Assembly (NCBI GenBank): GCA_016187565.1
Contig: JACPJR010000001.1
Span: forward strand, 1-49,202
From: Candidatus Woesearchaeota archaeon
GTDB taxonomy: Archaea > Nanobdellota > Nanobdellia > Woesearchaeales > JACPJR01
Reading direction: 5' to 3'
Length of the DNA: 49,202 nucleotides
Numbering within the stretch: position 1 is the first letter of the stretch; the number at the start of each line of letters is the position of its first letter. Below, piece by piece: positions 1 to 8,100 of this stretch. A program made the translations under genes and the position numbers. Below the pieces are notes generated by a model that was given only the letters and a program-made list of their open reading frames with translations, searched no databases and was not told the origin of the DNA.

Positions 1-45
1 CAACATTTCATACCCCACCAGCTTGATGTTTGTTTCTTTTAGCAT

Positions 46-64
46 TTAGCTACAATGTAGCTAA
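46..64. promoter_or_regulatory. 19-bp palindrome
   Basis: A perfect inverted repeat: TTAGCTACA (46-54), a single central A, then TGTAGCTAA (56-64). The 1-nt centre makes a hairpin unlikely, so a dimeric protein-binding site is the better reading. It lies downstream of the restriction-enzyme remnant on the minus strand. The bound protein is unknown. Confidence 0.4.
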
Positions 65-103
65 CTACTATTTAATTTTTTTGGTACTAGAGGATATAGT
101 TTA

Positions 104-365
104 CTAGAATTTAAGATACCGAGAAGAGCTTAATACAAACGTTATTCCATAGAGTTTATATACTTCTTCGTCAATTTCATTCTCTATTTTCTGGATTTCT
201 GACATCCCAGCCCAACGCTTCAAAAAGTGGCTCAATAAATTCTGCTTTTGTATCTTCTTCTTTGTATCTATTGATAGAGCCGGATTCAACTATCCGATTA
301 TATTTATCAATTAGTTTTTTGACTTCCTCTTTCACTTGCTCTTTAGTTAATTGTCTTAAAACCAT
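104..365 (-). pseudogene. Remnant of a type IIG/Eco57I-like restriction-modification enzyme, internally deleted
   Basis: Two short reading frames in different phases follow one another on the minus strand. The first (365 down to about 195) reads like the N-terminus of single-chain restriction-methylase proteins, with the block EDTKAEFIEPLFEALGWDVRN. The second (from about 235 down to 104) contains EIQKIENEIDEEVYKLYGIT, which resembles the last residues of the same class of proteins. The middle, including any nuclease, methylase and target-recognition domains, is absent, so about 60 N-terminal residues are joined out of frame to about 25 C-terminal ones. I infer a large internal deletion of a gene once around 1000 codons long. 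Both matches are from memory of the family; the fusion has no likely function. Confidence 0.6.
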
Positions 366-482
366 AGATATAAAAGAAGTTATTTGATATATAAATGTTC
401 TTCCTTTTCGTAGGAACAGAAAAAATGGGTAGATTTAACACTTTGATTAAGTTTTTAAAGAAGTGCGAATTCTTGTGGATAC

Positions 483-1055
483 ATGAAAATAGGAAGATCC
501 CCAACAACTGATTTATTTATTGTTGAAGGAGACATTACCCGGTCAGGGATGGATGCTATTGTAAACGCTGCTAACGAGGACTTAGCAGGAGGTGGAGGAG
601 TAGATGGTGCCATCCATGCAGCAGCGGGTGAGAGAGAATTATACCGAGCTGCACAAACAGCCAAAGCAGAAAGAGGATGGAAAAAAGTCCCTACAGGAGA
701 ATCAGTCATAACACCAGGATTTAATCTTGCCAAGAGAGGTACTCGGTATGTCATTCATACCGTGGGACCCATACAATATGTTCATGGAGATCAAGCATTA
801 CCGCTTTTAGAAAATTGCTTGAGAACCAGCCTAGGTTTAGCTGAGCAGCAAGGAGATATTAGAAGTATAGCCTACCCTCTTATCAGTACTGGAATCTTCA
901 GTGTACCAGTCGCGACATTTGCCTATGCCGCACAGAATGTATTGCCCGGGTATGATTTCAGAAGCATAAACCATGTTGCTCTGTATGTTTTTCCAGGATC
1001 ACGTACACAACAAGAAACAATTCCCACATTGCGGCGTATTTTGGGCGTAAGGTGA
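483..1055 (+). CDS. Macro-domain protein (ADP-ribose/O-acetyl-ADP-ribose binding or hydrolysing)
   Basis: A 190-residue single-domain protein. The macro-domain signatures are clear: VEGDITRSGMDAIVNAAN near residues 14-31, the glycine-rich loop GGGGVDGAIHAAAG just after it, and the second ligand-binding loop YPLISTGIFSVP around 126-137. Macro domains of this type bind ADP-ribose and often remove ADP-ribose or acetyl groups from it in the cytoplasm. The Asn of NAAN and the aromatic residue in STGIF suggest an active deacetylase or de-ADP-ribosylase. No Shine-Dalgarno motif precedes the ATG; an AT-rich TTTTTAAAG box lies about 25 bp upstream, fitting a leaderless transcript. It stands alone between a restriction-enzyme remnant and an insertion sequence, so a defence role is possible but not shown. 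Confidence 0.9.
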   Translation: MKIGRSPTTDLFIVEGDITRSGMDAIVNAANEDLAGGGGVDGAIHAAAGERELYRAAQTAKAERGWKKVPTGESVITPGFNLAKRGTRYVIHTVGPIQYVHGDQALPLLENCLRTSLGLAEQQGDIRSIAYPLISTGIFSVPVATFAYAAQNVLPGYDFRSINHVALYVFPGSRTQQETIPTLRRILGVR

Positions 1056-1097
1056 ATTGTAGGGTGAATAAAATAACATTGCTTCGAGAATTAAATT

Positions 1098-1106
1098 CAA
1101 AACATA
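1098..1106. repeat. Left target-site duplication of the IS
   Basis: CAAAACATA immediately precedes the left end of the element and is repeated exactly at 3457-3465. The 9-bp duplication marks the insertion point in the spacer between the macro-domain gene and the membrane hydrolase gene. Confidence 0.85.
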
Positions 1107-1124
1107 TGCTTTGCCTCATAAGTC

Positions 1125-2369
1125 CTAATTTTCCCTGACTTCTGGGGCAGGCGATTGTCTTTTGAGGCAAAAATCAGGGTTTATTCCTAGCGTGTGCATT
1201 TCCATGATGACACAGCAGATATTATGGCAGATTACTTTGCACAATACCTCGTTTATCTGAGCAGTCCACTTTTTGCTTCTTACTGAATCACCAAACTTGG
1301 ATTTAATCATCATTATTGTAGTTTCTGAGTTGCTTCGCTTGTGGTAATGGTTTAGGAAGTCCTCGTTATTTAACATGAAGTAATGATACATTTTCTTCCA
1401 TACCATTCCATTTCCTGACGGTTGGCTGTTGCTTTTGAAGGGAATAAAAGCAGTTGCCCCTTTCTCATTAATCAATTCGAGATTATCTTGGCTTAGATAT
1501 GCCTTGTCACAGCTTATTTCATCCATATTGAAATGCTCGGCTGTCATGTTCACTAACTGCTTTAACTCAGGGCAATCGTTGTCAAATTCAGAGGTAATAG
1601 AAACGCTTGTTATCACATTTGTTTTGTGACCATTCATAAAGTGGCATTTAACCCATCTTCTTGATGAAATCTCTTTGCCGTGCTTGAAGGAATACCATCT
1701 TTGAAAGTTTGAAGTTCCAAAGCCCGTGCTGTCAATTCCAAAATCTTTTTCCACTGACTTTAAAGGCAAACTTGTGATAGTTACCATTTGGGATAACAAA
1801 GGCGTTAATTCCTCTTTCTGAAAATACCTGAACATACTGTTATAGGGTATTTTCTGCTCGGTAAGCTCATTTTCCTTTGCGAGTTCCAAATCAGTAGAGA
1901 ATCTTCTTCCTGAAAAGGTCGAATATACCTTGAAAATCATTGAATAGATTGTATCTCCTATGCTGTTGGAAGGTCGCCCAAATTCATAGGACGTGCTTTT
2001 AATTCTGCTCGTTATATCAGAAAGTAGTTTCATAAATAACTCTTTTTCATGCTGTTGGGCGACGTTGTACTGCTTCCAGTTCTGGGAATAAGTTTTCCTT
2101 ACTGTCTGCGTTATTGTTACATTCCCCTCATTGTCTATTTGTTGGGTAACAATCATTTCAACAGCCCACAAATGCTTACATTTGCATTTTCTTAATTCAT
2201 GGTCAGGACATGAGCATTTCGCTTCAAAGCCATTGCTTTCAACAATGTAAAACCCTGCTCCCGTCTGTGATGGTACTTTCCATTGTCCTTTATCGTTCTT
2301 GGTTATTCTCGACGTTTTGGCTATTTCAAGTCCCTTTGTTTTCCTTATCTCGATTTGTTCTTGTTGCAT
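1125..2369 (-). CDS. IS transposase with N-terminal SWIM zinc finger and DDE catalytic domain
   Basis: A 414-residue protein. Residues about 50-70 hold a SWIM-type zinc motif (CSCP, then CKCKHLW), expected to bind DNA or protein. The DDE domain follows: first Asp in FGIDSTGFG (about 212), second in ISCDKAYLS (about 285), and the Glu in HYHKRSNSETTIMMIKSK (about 347). This last block fits the Y-(2)-R-(3)-E-(6)-K signature of IS4-type transposases exactly. The stop codon lies only 18 bp from the left IS end, so the gene fills that side of the element. The ATG follows an AT-rich region shared with the divergent RHH gene. No frameshift or missing catalytic residue is seen, so it is probably active. 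Confidence 0.9.
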   Translation of the reverse strand: MQQEQIEIRKTKGLEIAKTSRITKNDKGQWKVPSQTGAGFYIVESNGFEAKCSCPDHELRKCKCKHLWAVEMIVTQQIDNEGNVTITQTVRKTYSQNWKQYNVAQQHEKELFMKLLSDITSRIKSTSYEFGRPSNSIGDTIYSMIFKVYSTFSGRRFSTDLELAKENELTEQKIPYNSMFRYFQKEELTPLLSQMVTITSLPLKSVEKDFGIDSTGFGTSNFQRWYSFKHGKEISSRRWVKCHFMNGHKTNVITSVSITSEFDNDCPELKQLVNMTAEHFNMDEISCDKAYLSQDNLELINEKGATAFIPFKSNSQPSGNGMVWKKMYHYFMLNNEDFLNHYHKRSNSETTIMMIKSKFGDSVRSKKWTAQINEVLCKVICHNICCVIMEMHTLGINPDFCLKRQSPAPEVREN

Positions 2370-2488
2370 TTTTGGTCACCTTCATATTAAGTATTATGGT
2401 ATTATGTAATACTATCTTATATATAAATCTATCGAAAATAGTATATACTACAGTACAATAATATTTATATACTACCTTAATACTATAA
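2370..2488. promoter_or_regulatory. Divergent promoter/operator region of the IS
   Basis: This 119-bp AT-rich spacer separates the transposase (minus) from the RHH gene (plus). It contains TATA-like stretches for both directions (TTATATATAAA and ATATTTATATAC) and several copies of a TAGTATA/TATACTA-type sequence, including the palindrome TAGTATATACTA. Ribbon-helix-helix repressors usually bind short tandem or inverted repeats in their own promoters, so I infer that the RHH protein represses transposase and itself here. Confidence 0.5.
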
Positions 2489-2656
2489 ATGAGTATGGAA
2501 CGTAAGACGACAAGCTTGAAAATTGACCCTGAATTGTGGAAGGAAGCAAAAAAGCACGCTATTGATAAGGATATTGAACTTTCAGAATATATTGAAGGAT
2601 TGATAAAGGCAGATATAACAAAAAGTGACAAATATAACGCAAAGTTTAAAAAGTAG
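2489..2656 (+). CDS. Ribbon-helix-helix (CopG/Arc-like) DNA-binding protein, IS passenger
   Basis: A 55-residue protein. RKTTSLKIDPELWKEAKKHA gives the N-terminal beta strand and first helix of a ribbon-helix-helix fold, and IELSEYIEGLIKADI the second helix; a Lys-rich tail follows. Such proteins bind DNA as dimers and are common autorepressors. It is transcribed away from the transposase from a shared promoter region with repeated TAGTATA elements. I infer a copy-control or transposase-repressor role. It could alternatively be an orphan antitoxin, but no toxin-like partner adjoins it. Confidence 0.75.
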   Translation: MSMERKTTSLKIDPELWKEAKKHAIDKDIELSEYIEGLIKADITKSDKYNAKFKK

Positions 2657-2699
2657 TCATACTTTACAGTATCTAAATACCTAATCGTAAATAATAGGA

Positions 2700-2880
2700 C
2701 ACTAAGAGAGTGTACACTGGATTCCACCCTTTTTCGCAGGATACGACATAGGGAATGGGTACAGTCTCTCTCAGTGGAGGCATTCCCTCCTCGCCTCAAA
2801 GGAGATTTATTCAATTAACTTAAATTAATATGCGGAACTGGGTTTCCTCGAGACAAGATTACTGCCCAGTTCCTTCATTG
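2700..2880. other. Inverted-repeat-rich stretch inside the IS, possible structured RNA
   Basis: No gene is visible here. Two clear stems occur: GGGAATG (2751-2757) with CATTCCC (2781-2787), and GGAACTGGG (2834-2842) with CCCAGTTCC (2865-2873) around a 22-nt loop. AGAGAGTGTAC near 2705-2715 can also pair imperfectly with GTACAGTCTCTCT near 2759-2771. A 14-bp palindrome ATTGATTAATCAAT follows near 2877-2890. The stretch lies between the end of the RHH gene and the end of the winged-helix gene, so it may be a terminator pair or an IS-encoded small RNA. Confidence 0.4.
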
Positions 2881-2895
2881 ATTAATCAATGATTA

Positions 2896-3309
2896 TTATT
2901 CAATCAATTTTCTTATTTTGTCTATAATCCGTAATAAATTTTCTCGACCATATTTTTCTTTAATCCTCAAAATAGTGTTAATATCCTCTAAATCAATATC
3001 ATCAATTATTTTTTCAGTTAATGGTGATTTGCTTTTTTGAGATTGTTCGGTAGATTTTATTGATGGAATAATAACTTCACCCGAACTCTGTTCAATGAGT
3101 TTAAGAGCTTTCTTTTGTCCAATTTCAGTTAATTGATATTTTCCATATTCGGTATTCACTATAAGATTATTCTTCTTCATCCCTTGAATGTATGAATTTA
3201 ATGTGGGTTTCTTAACATCCGCTTTCTCTGCGATTATCGCCCTACCTATTGAAGGGGTATCTAATAGTGTTAGCAAAATTCTATTTTCAATCTTCATTGT
3301 TTTCTTCAT
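2896..3309 (-). CDS. Winged-helix transcriptional regulator, IS passenger
   Basis: A 137-residue basic protein. Residues about 5-75 look like a winged helix-turn-helix: ILLTLLDTPSIGRAIIAEKA, then KPTLNSYIQGMKKNNLI as recognition helix and wing, ending LTEIGQKKALKLIE as in MarR/ArsR-like archaeal regulators. The C-terminal 60 residues hold a polar linker and an amphipathic helical segment (IIDDIDLEDINTILRIKEKYG), perhaps for oligomerisation. It lies within the IS ends and reads toward the transposase. Its ATG follows a TTTATATATAAG-like promoter near 3330. The target is unknown; control of transposition or of neighbouring host genes are both possible. Confidence 0.7.
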   Translation of the reverse strand: MKKTMKIENRILLTLLDTPSIGRAIIAEKADVKKPTLNSYIQGMKKNNLIVNTEYGKYQLTEIGQKKALKLIEQSSGEVIIPSIKSTEQSQKSKSPLTEKIIDDIDLEDINTILRIKEKYGRENLLRIIDKIRKLIE

Positions 3310-3456
3310 AACTATATCGAAAGGTGTAACTTATATATAAATCTTGTTGTTTTTACATCTTTTATATCTCAGATGAAGAAAGTATAGTTTTTATATAGTT
3401 CACTTTTGGGGCAGAATCAGGACTTTTGAGGCAAGTGGCAGTTTTGAGGCAAAGCC

Positions 3457-3465
3457 CAAAACATA
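3457..3465. repeat. Right target-site duplication of the IS
   Basis: CAAAACATA directly follows the right end of the element and is identical to 1098-1106. Confidence 0.85.
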
Positions 3466-3502
3466 ACAAAATATAAAAACAGGTCTTGATTTATCTCGTT
3501 GT

Positions 3503-3925
3503 ATGAACCCGCTCACCCATATTTTTTCCGTTATTGTGCTAGGTAAGCTTCTCCATTTAACCCCTCCTGAATGGGTGCTTGCTTTTATTTTTGGTGTTGC
3601 CCTGGATCTAGATCATCTCCTCAAACTCCCTCTTTTTTTGAAGTTAAAGAACTTTAAAGACCAGCGTCATCTCCATTGGCGTACACCACTTCAAGAACCA
3701 ATATCGTATCTGTGGGTTATTCCTCTGAGTATTTTTGTCAGAAGTTATATTCCGGTTCTCTTTTTTACCTTGCATTTACTCCTTGATTACTCGATGAGTT
3801 ACGCAAAATTGCCATTTTTTCCTTTTCATAATCATATAACAAAAGGAACACATCAGTATGCTCGTGATAGGGTTGTTGATGTCAGTTTAGGGGTGATTTT
3901 ATGTATTATAATATTCCTTATCTGA
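3503..3925 (+). CDS. YdjM/DUF457-like membrane-bound metal-dependent hydrolase
   Basis: A 140-residue integral membrane protein with about four hydrophobic segments. The conserved polar positions of the LexA-binding inner-membrane hydrolase family appear in order: ALDLDH near residue 33, RHLHWRTPLQEP near 54, HLLLDY near 90 and YARDRVVD near 119. These His and Asp residues probably bind metal; the substrate of the family is not well defined. The last 25 bp overlap the CDP-alcohol transferase gene, so the two are translationally linked, suggesting a role with membrane lipids. The IS lies 47 bp upstream and may have separated it from an older promoter. Confidence 0.7.
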   Translation: MNPLTHIFSVIVLGKLLHLTPPEWVLAFIFGVALDLDHLLKLPLFLKLKNFKDQRHLHWRTPLQEPISYLWVIPLSIFVRSYIPVLFFTLHLLLDYSMSYAKLPFFPFHNHITKGTHQYARDRVVDVSLGVILCIIIFLI

Positions 3926-4470
3926 CAAGACTTCAAGATAAGGCGGTTGAACCTTTTGTAAAAGTACTCTATGAACGATTGCGGATAGAAGCCCATAACC
4001 TCACCTACCTTAATCTTCTTCTCAGCCTTACTGCTGCAGTTTTCTTTTTCCTGAATTCGTGGCAATGGGGGTATGTCCTTCTTGCAACTGCTTTGTTTAT
4101 TGATTTTCTTGATGGGCCAATGGCACGAATCTATCAGAAAACATCAGTACAAGGCGAACGCTTGGACATGATGGTTGATCGTGTTGCAGAACTGACTATT
4201 TTTCTTGCCTTGGTGCTTAACGGAACCGTTAGCATCTTTCTCGCGTTGGCTGCTTATTATGCTATTATTCTCGTAACTGTACTCAGTAGGAAAACAAGAC
4301 TGGACCTTGGTGGTAAACGGACCTTTTTATTCTTTGGTATTTTTATGTCTTTTAATGTTGTATTTGCCCTGATCTTCTTCTTTAATCTAGGTGTGTTTAT
4401 TCTTCAGCTATTGGTTTTGGATTACAGAAATGATAAGAAAACCTACTTCAGTACTTCATCCTATAATTGA
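3901..4470 (+). CDS. CDP-alcohol phosphatidyltransferase family protein (archaeal phospholipid head-group synthesis)
   Basis: A 189-residue membrane protein. It carries the complete family signature D-x2-D-G-x2-A-R-x8-G-x3-D-x3-D: DFLDGPMAR, then GERLDMMVDR, at about residues 78-105. These Asp residues bind the two metals and the CDP moiety. The enzymes swap CMP on CDP-archaeol for an alcohol such as inositol phosphate, glycerol phosphate or serine; which one is used here cannot be read from the sequence. CDP-archaeol synthase, which would supply the substrate, is encoded convergently next door. The start has GGGGTGATTTT immediately upstream inside the preceding gene, a good Shine-Dalgarno, which fixes this ATG. 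Confidence 0.88.
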   Translation: MYYNIPYLTRLQDKAVEPFVKVLYERLRIEAHNLTYLNLLLSLTAAVFFFLNSWQWGYVLLATALFIDFLDGPMARIYQKTSVQGERLDMMVDRVAELTIFLALVLNGTVSIFLALAAYYAIILVTVLSRKTRLDLGGKRTFLFFGIFMSFNVVFALIFFFNLGVFILQLLVLDYRNDKKTYFSTSSYN

Positions 4471-4559
4471 GGACAATAGTTTTTACTATGTTTTTTCCTC
4501 AATTATATACTAGAAAACCTAACAAATAATATTAACCATTTAGGTTTTCTATTATAGGA
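4459..4559. terminator. Nested inverted repeats between convergent genes, probable bidirectional terminator
   Basis: Three stems are present. TATAATTGAGGA (4462-4473) pairs perfectly with TCCTCAATTATA (4496-4507). AGAAAACCTAA (4512-4522) pairs with TTAGGTTTTCT (4540-4550). An outer stem TCCTATAAT (4459-4467) pairs with ATTATAGGA (4551-4559) and competes with the first hairpin for the same bases. T-runs lie within and after the stems. It overlaps the last codons of the CDP-alcohol transferase and faces the end of the CarS gene. Confidence 0.55.
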
Positions 4560-4589
4560 TGTTTCATACATACATCTGTTTTATCGATC

Positions 4590-5138
4590 TTAGAGTACGG
4601 TAGGCTTTATACCAAAGACATAACCAAAGTAGTTCATCAGTACATGAAGGAGTCCGAAGAGGATGAGTCCTATTACCATAACCAGTAGCGGAATAGGAAT
4701 AACAAACCAGATGAAAACAATGGTGCCAATTATCCAATCAATCTGATCCCAAGGAATCCATACCTTTCCTTCAGGAATGTCATTTCTCCGTTTAAAGAAG
4801 CTTTCGATAAGGTCTCCAAACAAGGCACCAAAGCCAAACAAAAATCCAAGAGTAAAAGCGTTAACCTCTTCATAGTTGAACAAAGCGTATGTTTGTATCA
4901 AGGTAGATGACTCATAAAGTTTCTTTTGAATCACCAGAACGACAATAGCAGCAAGTATCCCAAAGAAAAATCCCCGATAGGTTTTATGTTCACCAAAGAT
5001 CTGCTTTCCTCTGTATGTCTTATGAGCATCAATGGGGGCATCAAGAAAGGCAAGCTTCATCACAAAAACAGGAGCCATATTGGCCATTCCCGCAGGGAGG
5101 AAAAACCAAAAAGATTGGAGGATAAGCGTTAGTAGCAT
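4590..5138 (-). CDS. carS: CDP-archaeol synthase (CTP:2,3-di-O-geranylgeranylglycerol phosphate cytidylyltransferase)
   Basis: A 182-residue polytopic membrane protein of the DUF46/CarS family, close to the usual length. Diagnostic blocks are PAGMANMAPVF at residues 16-26, GEHKTYRGFFFG near 49-60, GDLIESFFKRR near 108-118 and VWIPWDQIDWIIG near 125-137. CarS transfers CMP from CTP to the unsaturated archaetidic acid precursor at the membrane, giving the CDP-archaeol used by all head-group transferases. Five hydrophobic segments are visible. The ATG lies about 20-25 bp downstream of a TTTTATAATC box, with GAGG in between, so the transcript is short-leadered. It converges on the CDP-alcohol transferase, its likely pathway partner. 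Confidence 0.92.
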   Translation of the reverse strand: MLLTLILQSFWFFLPAGMANMAPVFVMKLAFLDAPIDAHKTYRGKQIFGEHKTYRGFFFGILAAIVVLVIQKKLYESSTLIQTYALFNYEEVNAFTLGFLFGFGALFGDLIESFFKRRNDIPEGKVWIPWDQIDWIIGTIVFIWFVIPIPLLVMVIGLILFGLLHVLMNYFGYVFGIKPTVL

Positions 5139-5192
5139 GGTTATCCATCCTCAGATTATAAAACACCCTTCATACCTGTCTTCCCATCAACA

Positions 5193-8100
5193 TTACGTGC
5201 TTCTTTCCTTGCCACCCTTGCCGGTTCTTTCTTGCATGTCTTCTTCTTCTCTTGTTCCTTGTTCTTTCATAGTGGCAACGTCTTTTATCAACCCAAGGAT
5301 CTTAAATGATTGGCTAAACGGTTCTACCTTAATTTTTCCGGTCGCAATTCCTGTACTGATTGTCGTAAAGGCGCTGATGGTTTTGACGACCTCTTTGACC
5401 ACTTCTTTTGGTCGTTCTTCCCATGGTGGATACTCTACAAAGCCTTCTTTTTCCTGTTTGCTGATCAGGTTATAAATAAAGTCGAAGTCAACCTCTACGG
5501 TCGCATCTGGTTCTTCAGTGTAGTTTTGGGGAAGAGGTTCTGCCCTGAAAATAACATCCTCATTAATCCTAACGAGCGCTTTAAAGATGTCTTCATCATC
5601 ATCTCTGATGCTGACCGTAAATACTGCACCGTTTTCAAATGAATCGCTGATCTCCTTAATCTTTGCCATTGCTCCAGGATCTGCTTTGATGGCAGCAACT
5701 TCAATAGTGCTTGGACCAAAGTATTTCTCTCGTTCTTCAGGCGGACCTGGCATATAGCCTTCTTCCCAGGATTCTTTAAATATTTCCTTGACAAGTTCTT
5801 TTGGTGGAAAAATGCTGATTTGCATGTACGGTGAAAAAATGACCTGCTTTTCATTTCCAAATTCTTGGGCAAACTCCTGGTTGAGTTCATTAAGGTTCAT
5901 GGTTGATTCTTCTTCCCAGATTTTGACTGATCCTAATTCCCCTTCATACGCTAACGAAAGAGGATGGTACTCTGATGGCCATTCATTGCTACCAAGACAT
6001 TGAAGCATCATTGCTGTTTCTCTGCTATTCTCGACCAATCCTTTCCAGTATACTTCGAAGATTCCACCAATGTATTGCTCAAAGTTCATCGGATTCTGAG
6101 TAATGTATTCAGTAAAGAACCAGTTCAGGAATGCATCATTCAAAGACGCTTCAAGTTCAGCACGCTCTTTTTTGAGGTTTTCTAATTCCCATGAACACCA
6201 TTCTTCTTGTCTGTTGCCATCAAATCTTTGTCCCTGAAGTTTTTCAAAAGGATCTCCCCACATATCGAAGTGAACATAACCATCGACTTTTCCGGTAGGA
6301 TGGACGTCACAACTTCCCGAAAGCTGGAAGACTCCTCGTTCCTCAACCCACGTGGGGCCTTGCTTACACGTAAACGCTATCACTCTGTTTCCCCACTCTT
6401 CACATCGTGGAGCAGCACAATCAGCGTCTGTTGTACAGCCATAGCATTCTTTTGTTGATTCGCATCCATCTTTCCAATCTCCGTTACAATCATTGAACCC
6501 TTCTTTACAACGGCAATCTCCGATTGCTGGATCACACCATTGATTAGGATTTTCGCAGCGCATCTCTCCGCATGGATCTTTAGTTCCACCACAGGTTGGA
6601 TCCTGCGATTCACAACCATTCATGAAGTTTCCATCACAATTGAAAAGCACAAGCATGTCATTCTCGTCCCCTTCCTGTCTACAGTGGCATTCATTACCCC
6701 AACAAGCTTGGGTGTTTGGATCAGGACAGTCTTCATTAGTTTCACACGAGCTGACACAAACGCCATAACGTTCTGAACGAGGTTCTCGTATACAAAATTC
6801 TCCGTCATCACAGTCCTTATGGTCACGACATTCATTTCCAGACGCAACAACACTTCCGGTTAATTTTTTTAATCGTTCTAAAAATGTTTCAGGTTCGTTT
6901 ATCATTGGTTCAGCACCAAGATAGACTTCACGTTCGCTTGATGCTTCACCCTCTGCTTCACCTTCTTGAGGTTGTTGTTCATTTTCTGTTGATTGGGAAG
7001 GTTCAGTATTTTTTTCTTCTTCACGCGGAACTTCTTCTCCTGGTGCATCTTCTCTTACTTCAGGTTGTTCCTCGTTCATGGGCTCTTGCTGTTCCTGGAC
7101 CCCTGCTTGTTCTGGTGGTGTCTGTTCTCCTGTTTCTTCACGTGGAATATTTTCTCTTCCTTCTTCGTTTTCTGTAGGCTCTTCCTGTTCTTCAGTAATC
7201 TCTTCTTCCGCTTCTTCTTCGAACGTTAAGGTAATACACTCACCAAGGGAGCAGACTTCTCCTGTTCCACAATCACTTATCAACACACATTCTCCTTCAT
7301 TGAGTTGTTCTTGTTCTCTTGTTACCAGAGGACAAACAATATTGGTCGGAACCCAAGCATTATCGATGCATTCTTCAGTCGTTATCGTATCACCGCTCTC
7401 ACAAGCTTCGGTCTTTGTTTCTCCTGGCAAACACACACGTTCAGTTGCTTCCTGCTGCTCTTGTTCTGTTTCTTCAGTTTGTTCTTGTTCTTCCTGCTCA
7501 CGTGGCATGCAGGTTCCATTGATTAAGACTTCATTATTAGCACATTCAGTGGTTATGTTCTGTTGTTCATTTGAGAGATTATCATTTGATCTATTATCTT
7601 GTTCAATTGTTTCCTCAGGTGATTCCTCTTGTTCTTCTCCTTCTCCAGTTTCCTCTTCTGGTTGTTGTTCCTCTGTTCCTTCTTCCTTTTCGAATTCCTC
7701 CTCTTCTTCAGGGACACAATCAAGGATACACGAGGCGTAATCCTCACCGTCTTCACAGACATCGTTTCCGCAGCAAGGCTTTTCTGCTCGGCAGACACAG
7801 GCTTCAGGATCGAGATATGCACATTCTCCACAGGAGATGCTGCATGCAGCAATGGGTAAACATTGCTGATTTTGACAGGTCTTAAAGTTTCCTACCTCAT
7901 CAACTCCACAGAGAGCATTCTCAGGACAATCAAGAAGGTCATTACAGTCCGCCATAAAGTCATCATCATCATCAGCCCTATTGTCACATTTTTCTCTACC
8001 GATTTTACACCTGCCTTCAGTCTCACACGATCCATCCTGATCACAATCTGACCATCCCTTCTCACAGGTACACGAGTTAGTTGCAGGATCTACCCGTTGA

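Larger units (their letters stand above)
1107..3456. mobile_element. Complete 2350-bp insertion sequence, IS4-like DDE type, with passenger genes
   Basis: The ends are TGCTTTGCCTCATAAG on the left and, read inward from the right, GGCTTTGCCTCAAAAC, giving an 11-bp identical core GCTTTGCCTCA. Exact 9-bp direct repeats (CAAAACATA) flank it. Inside are a 414-residue transposase on the minus strand, a divergently transcribed 55-residue ribbon-helix-helix protein, a stretch rich in inverted repeats, and a winged-helix protein. Additional copies of the motifs GGGGCAG and TTTTGAGGCAA occur just inside both ends and may be extra transposase sites. The identical duplication and intact transposase suggest a recent insertion. 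The family name is not assigned; the catalytic spacing fits the IS4-type DDE group. Confidence 0.85.

Noticed and set aside
2696-2814. Minus-strand frame 2326-2814 across the IS middle
   Set aside because: It runs through the inverted-repeat stretch, the RHH gene and the divergent promoter, and yields Tyr/Ile-rich low-complexity sequence; no start signal.
4926-5475. Plus-strand frames over CarS and the end of the giant gene
   Set aside because: Their products show no motif and they lie opposite clear genes.
7078-7740. A 220-codon plus-strand frame and many others opposite the giant Cys-rich gene
   Set aside because: They are shadows produced by the Glu/Gln/Cys-rich codons of the minus-strand gene; their products are low-complexity Ser/Leu/Phe runs with no motif.
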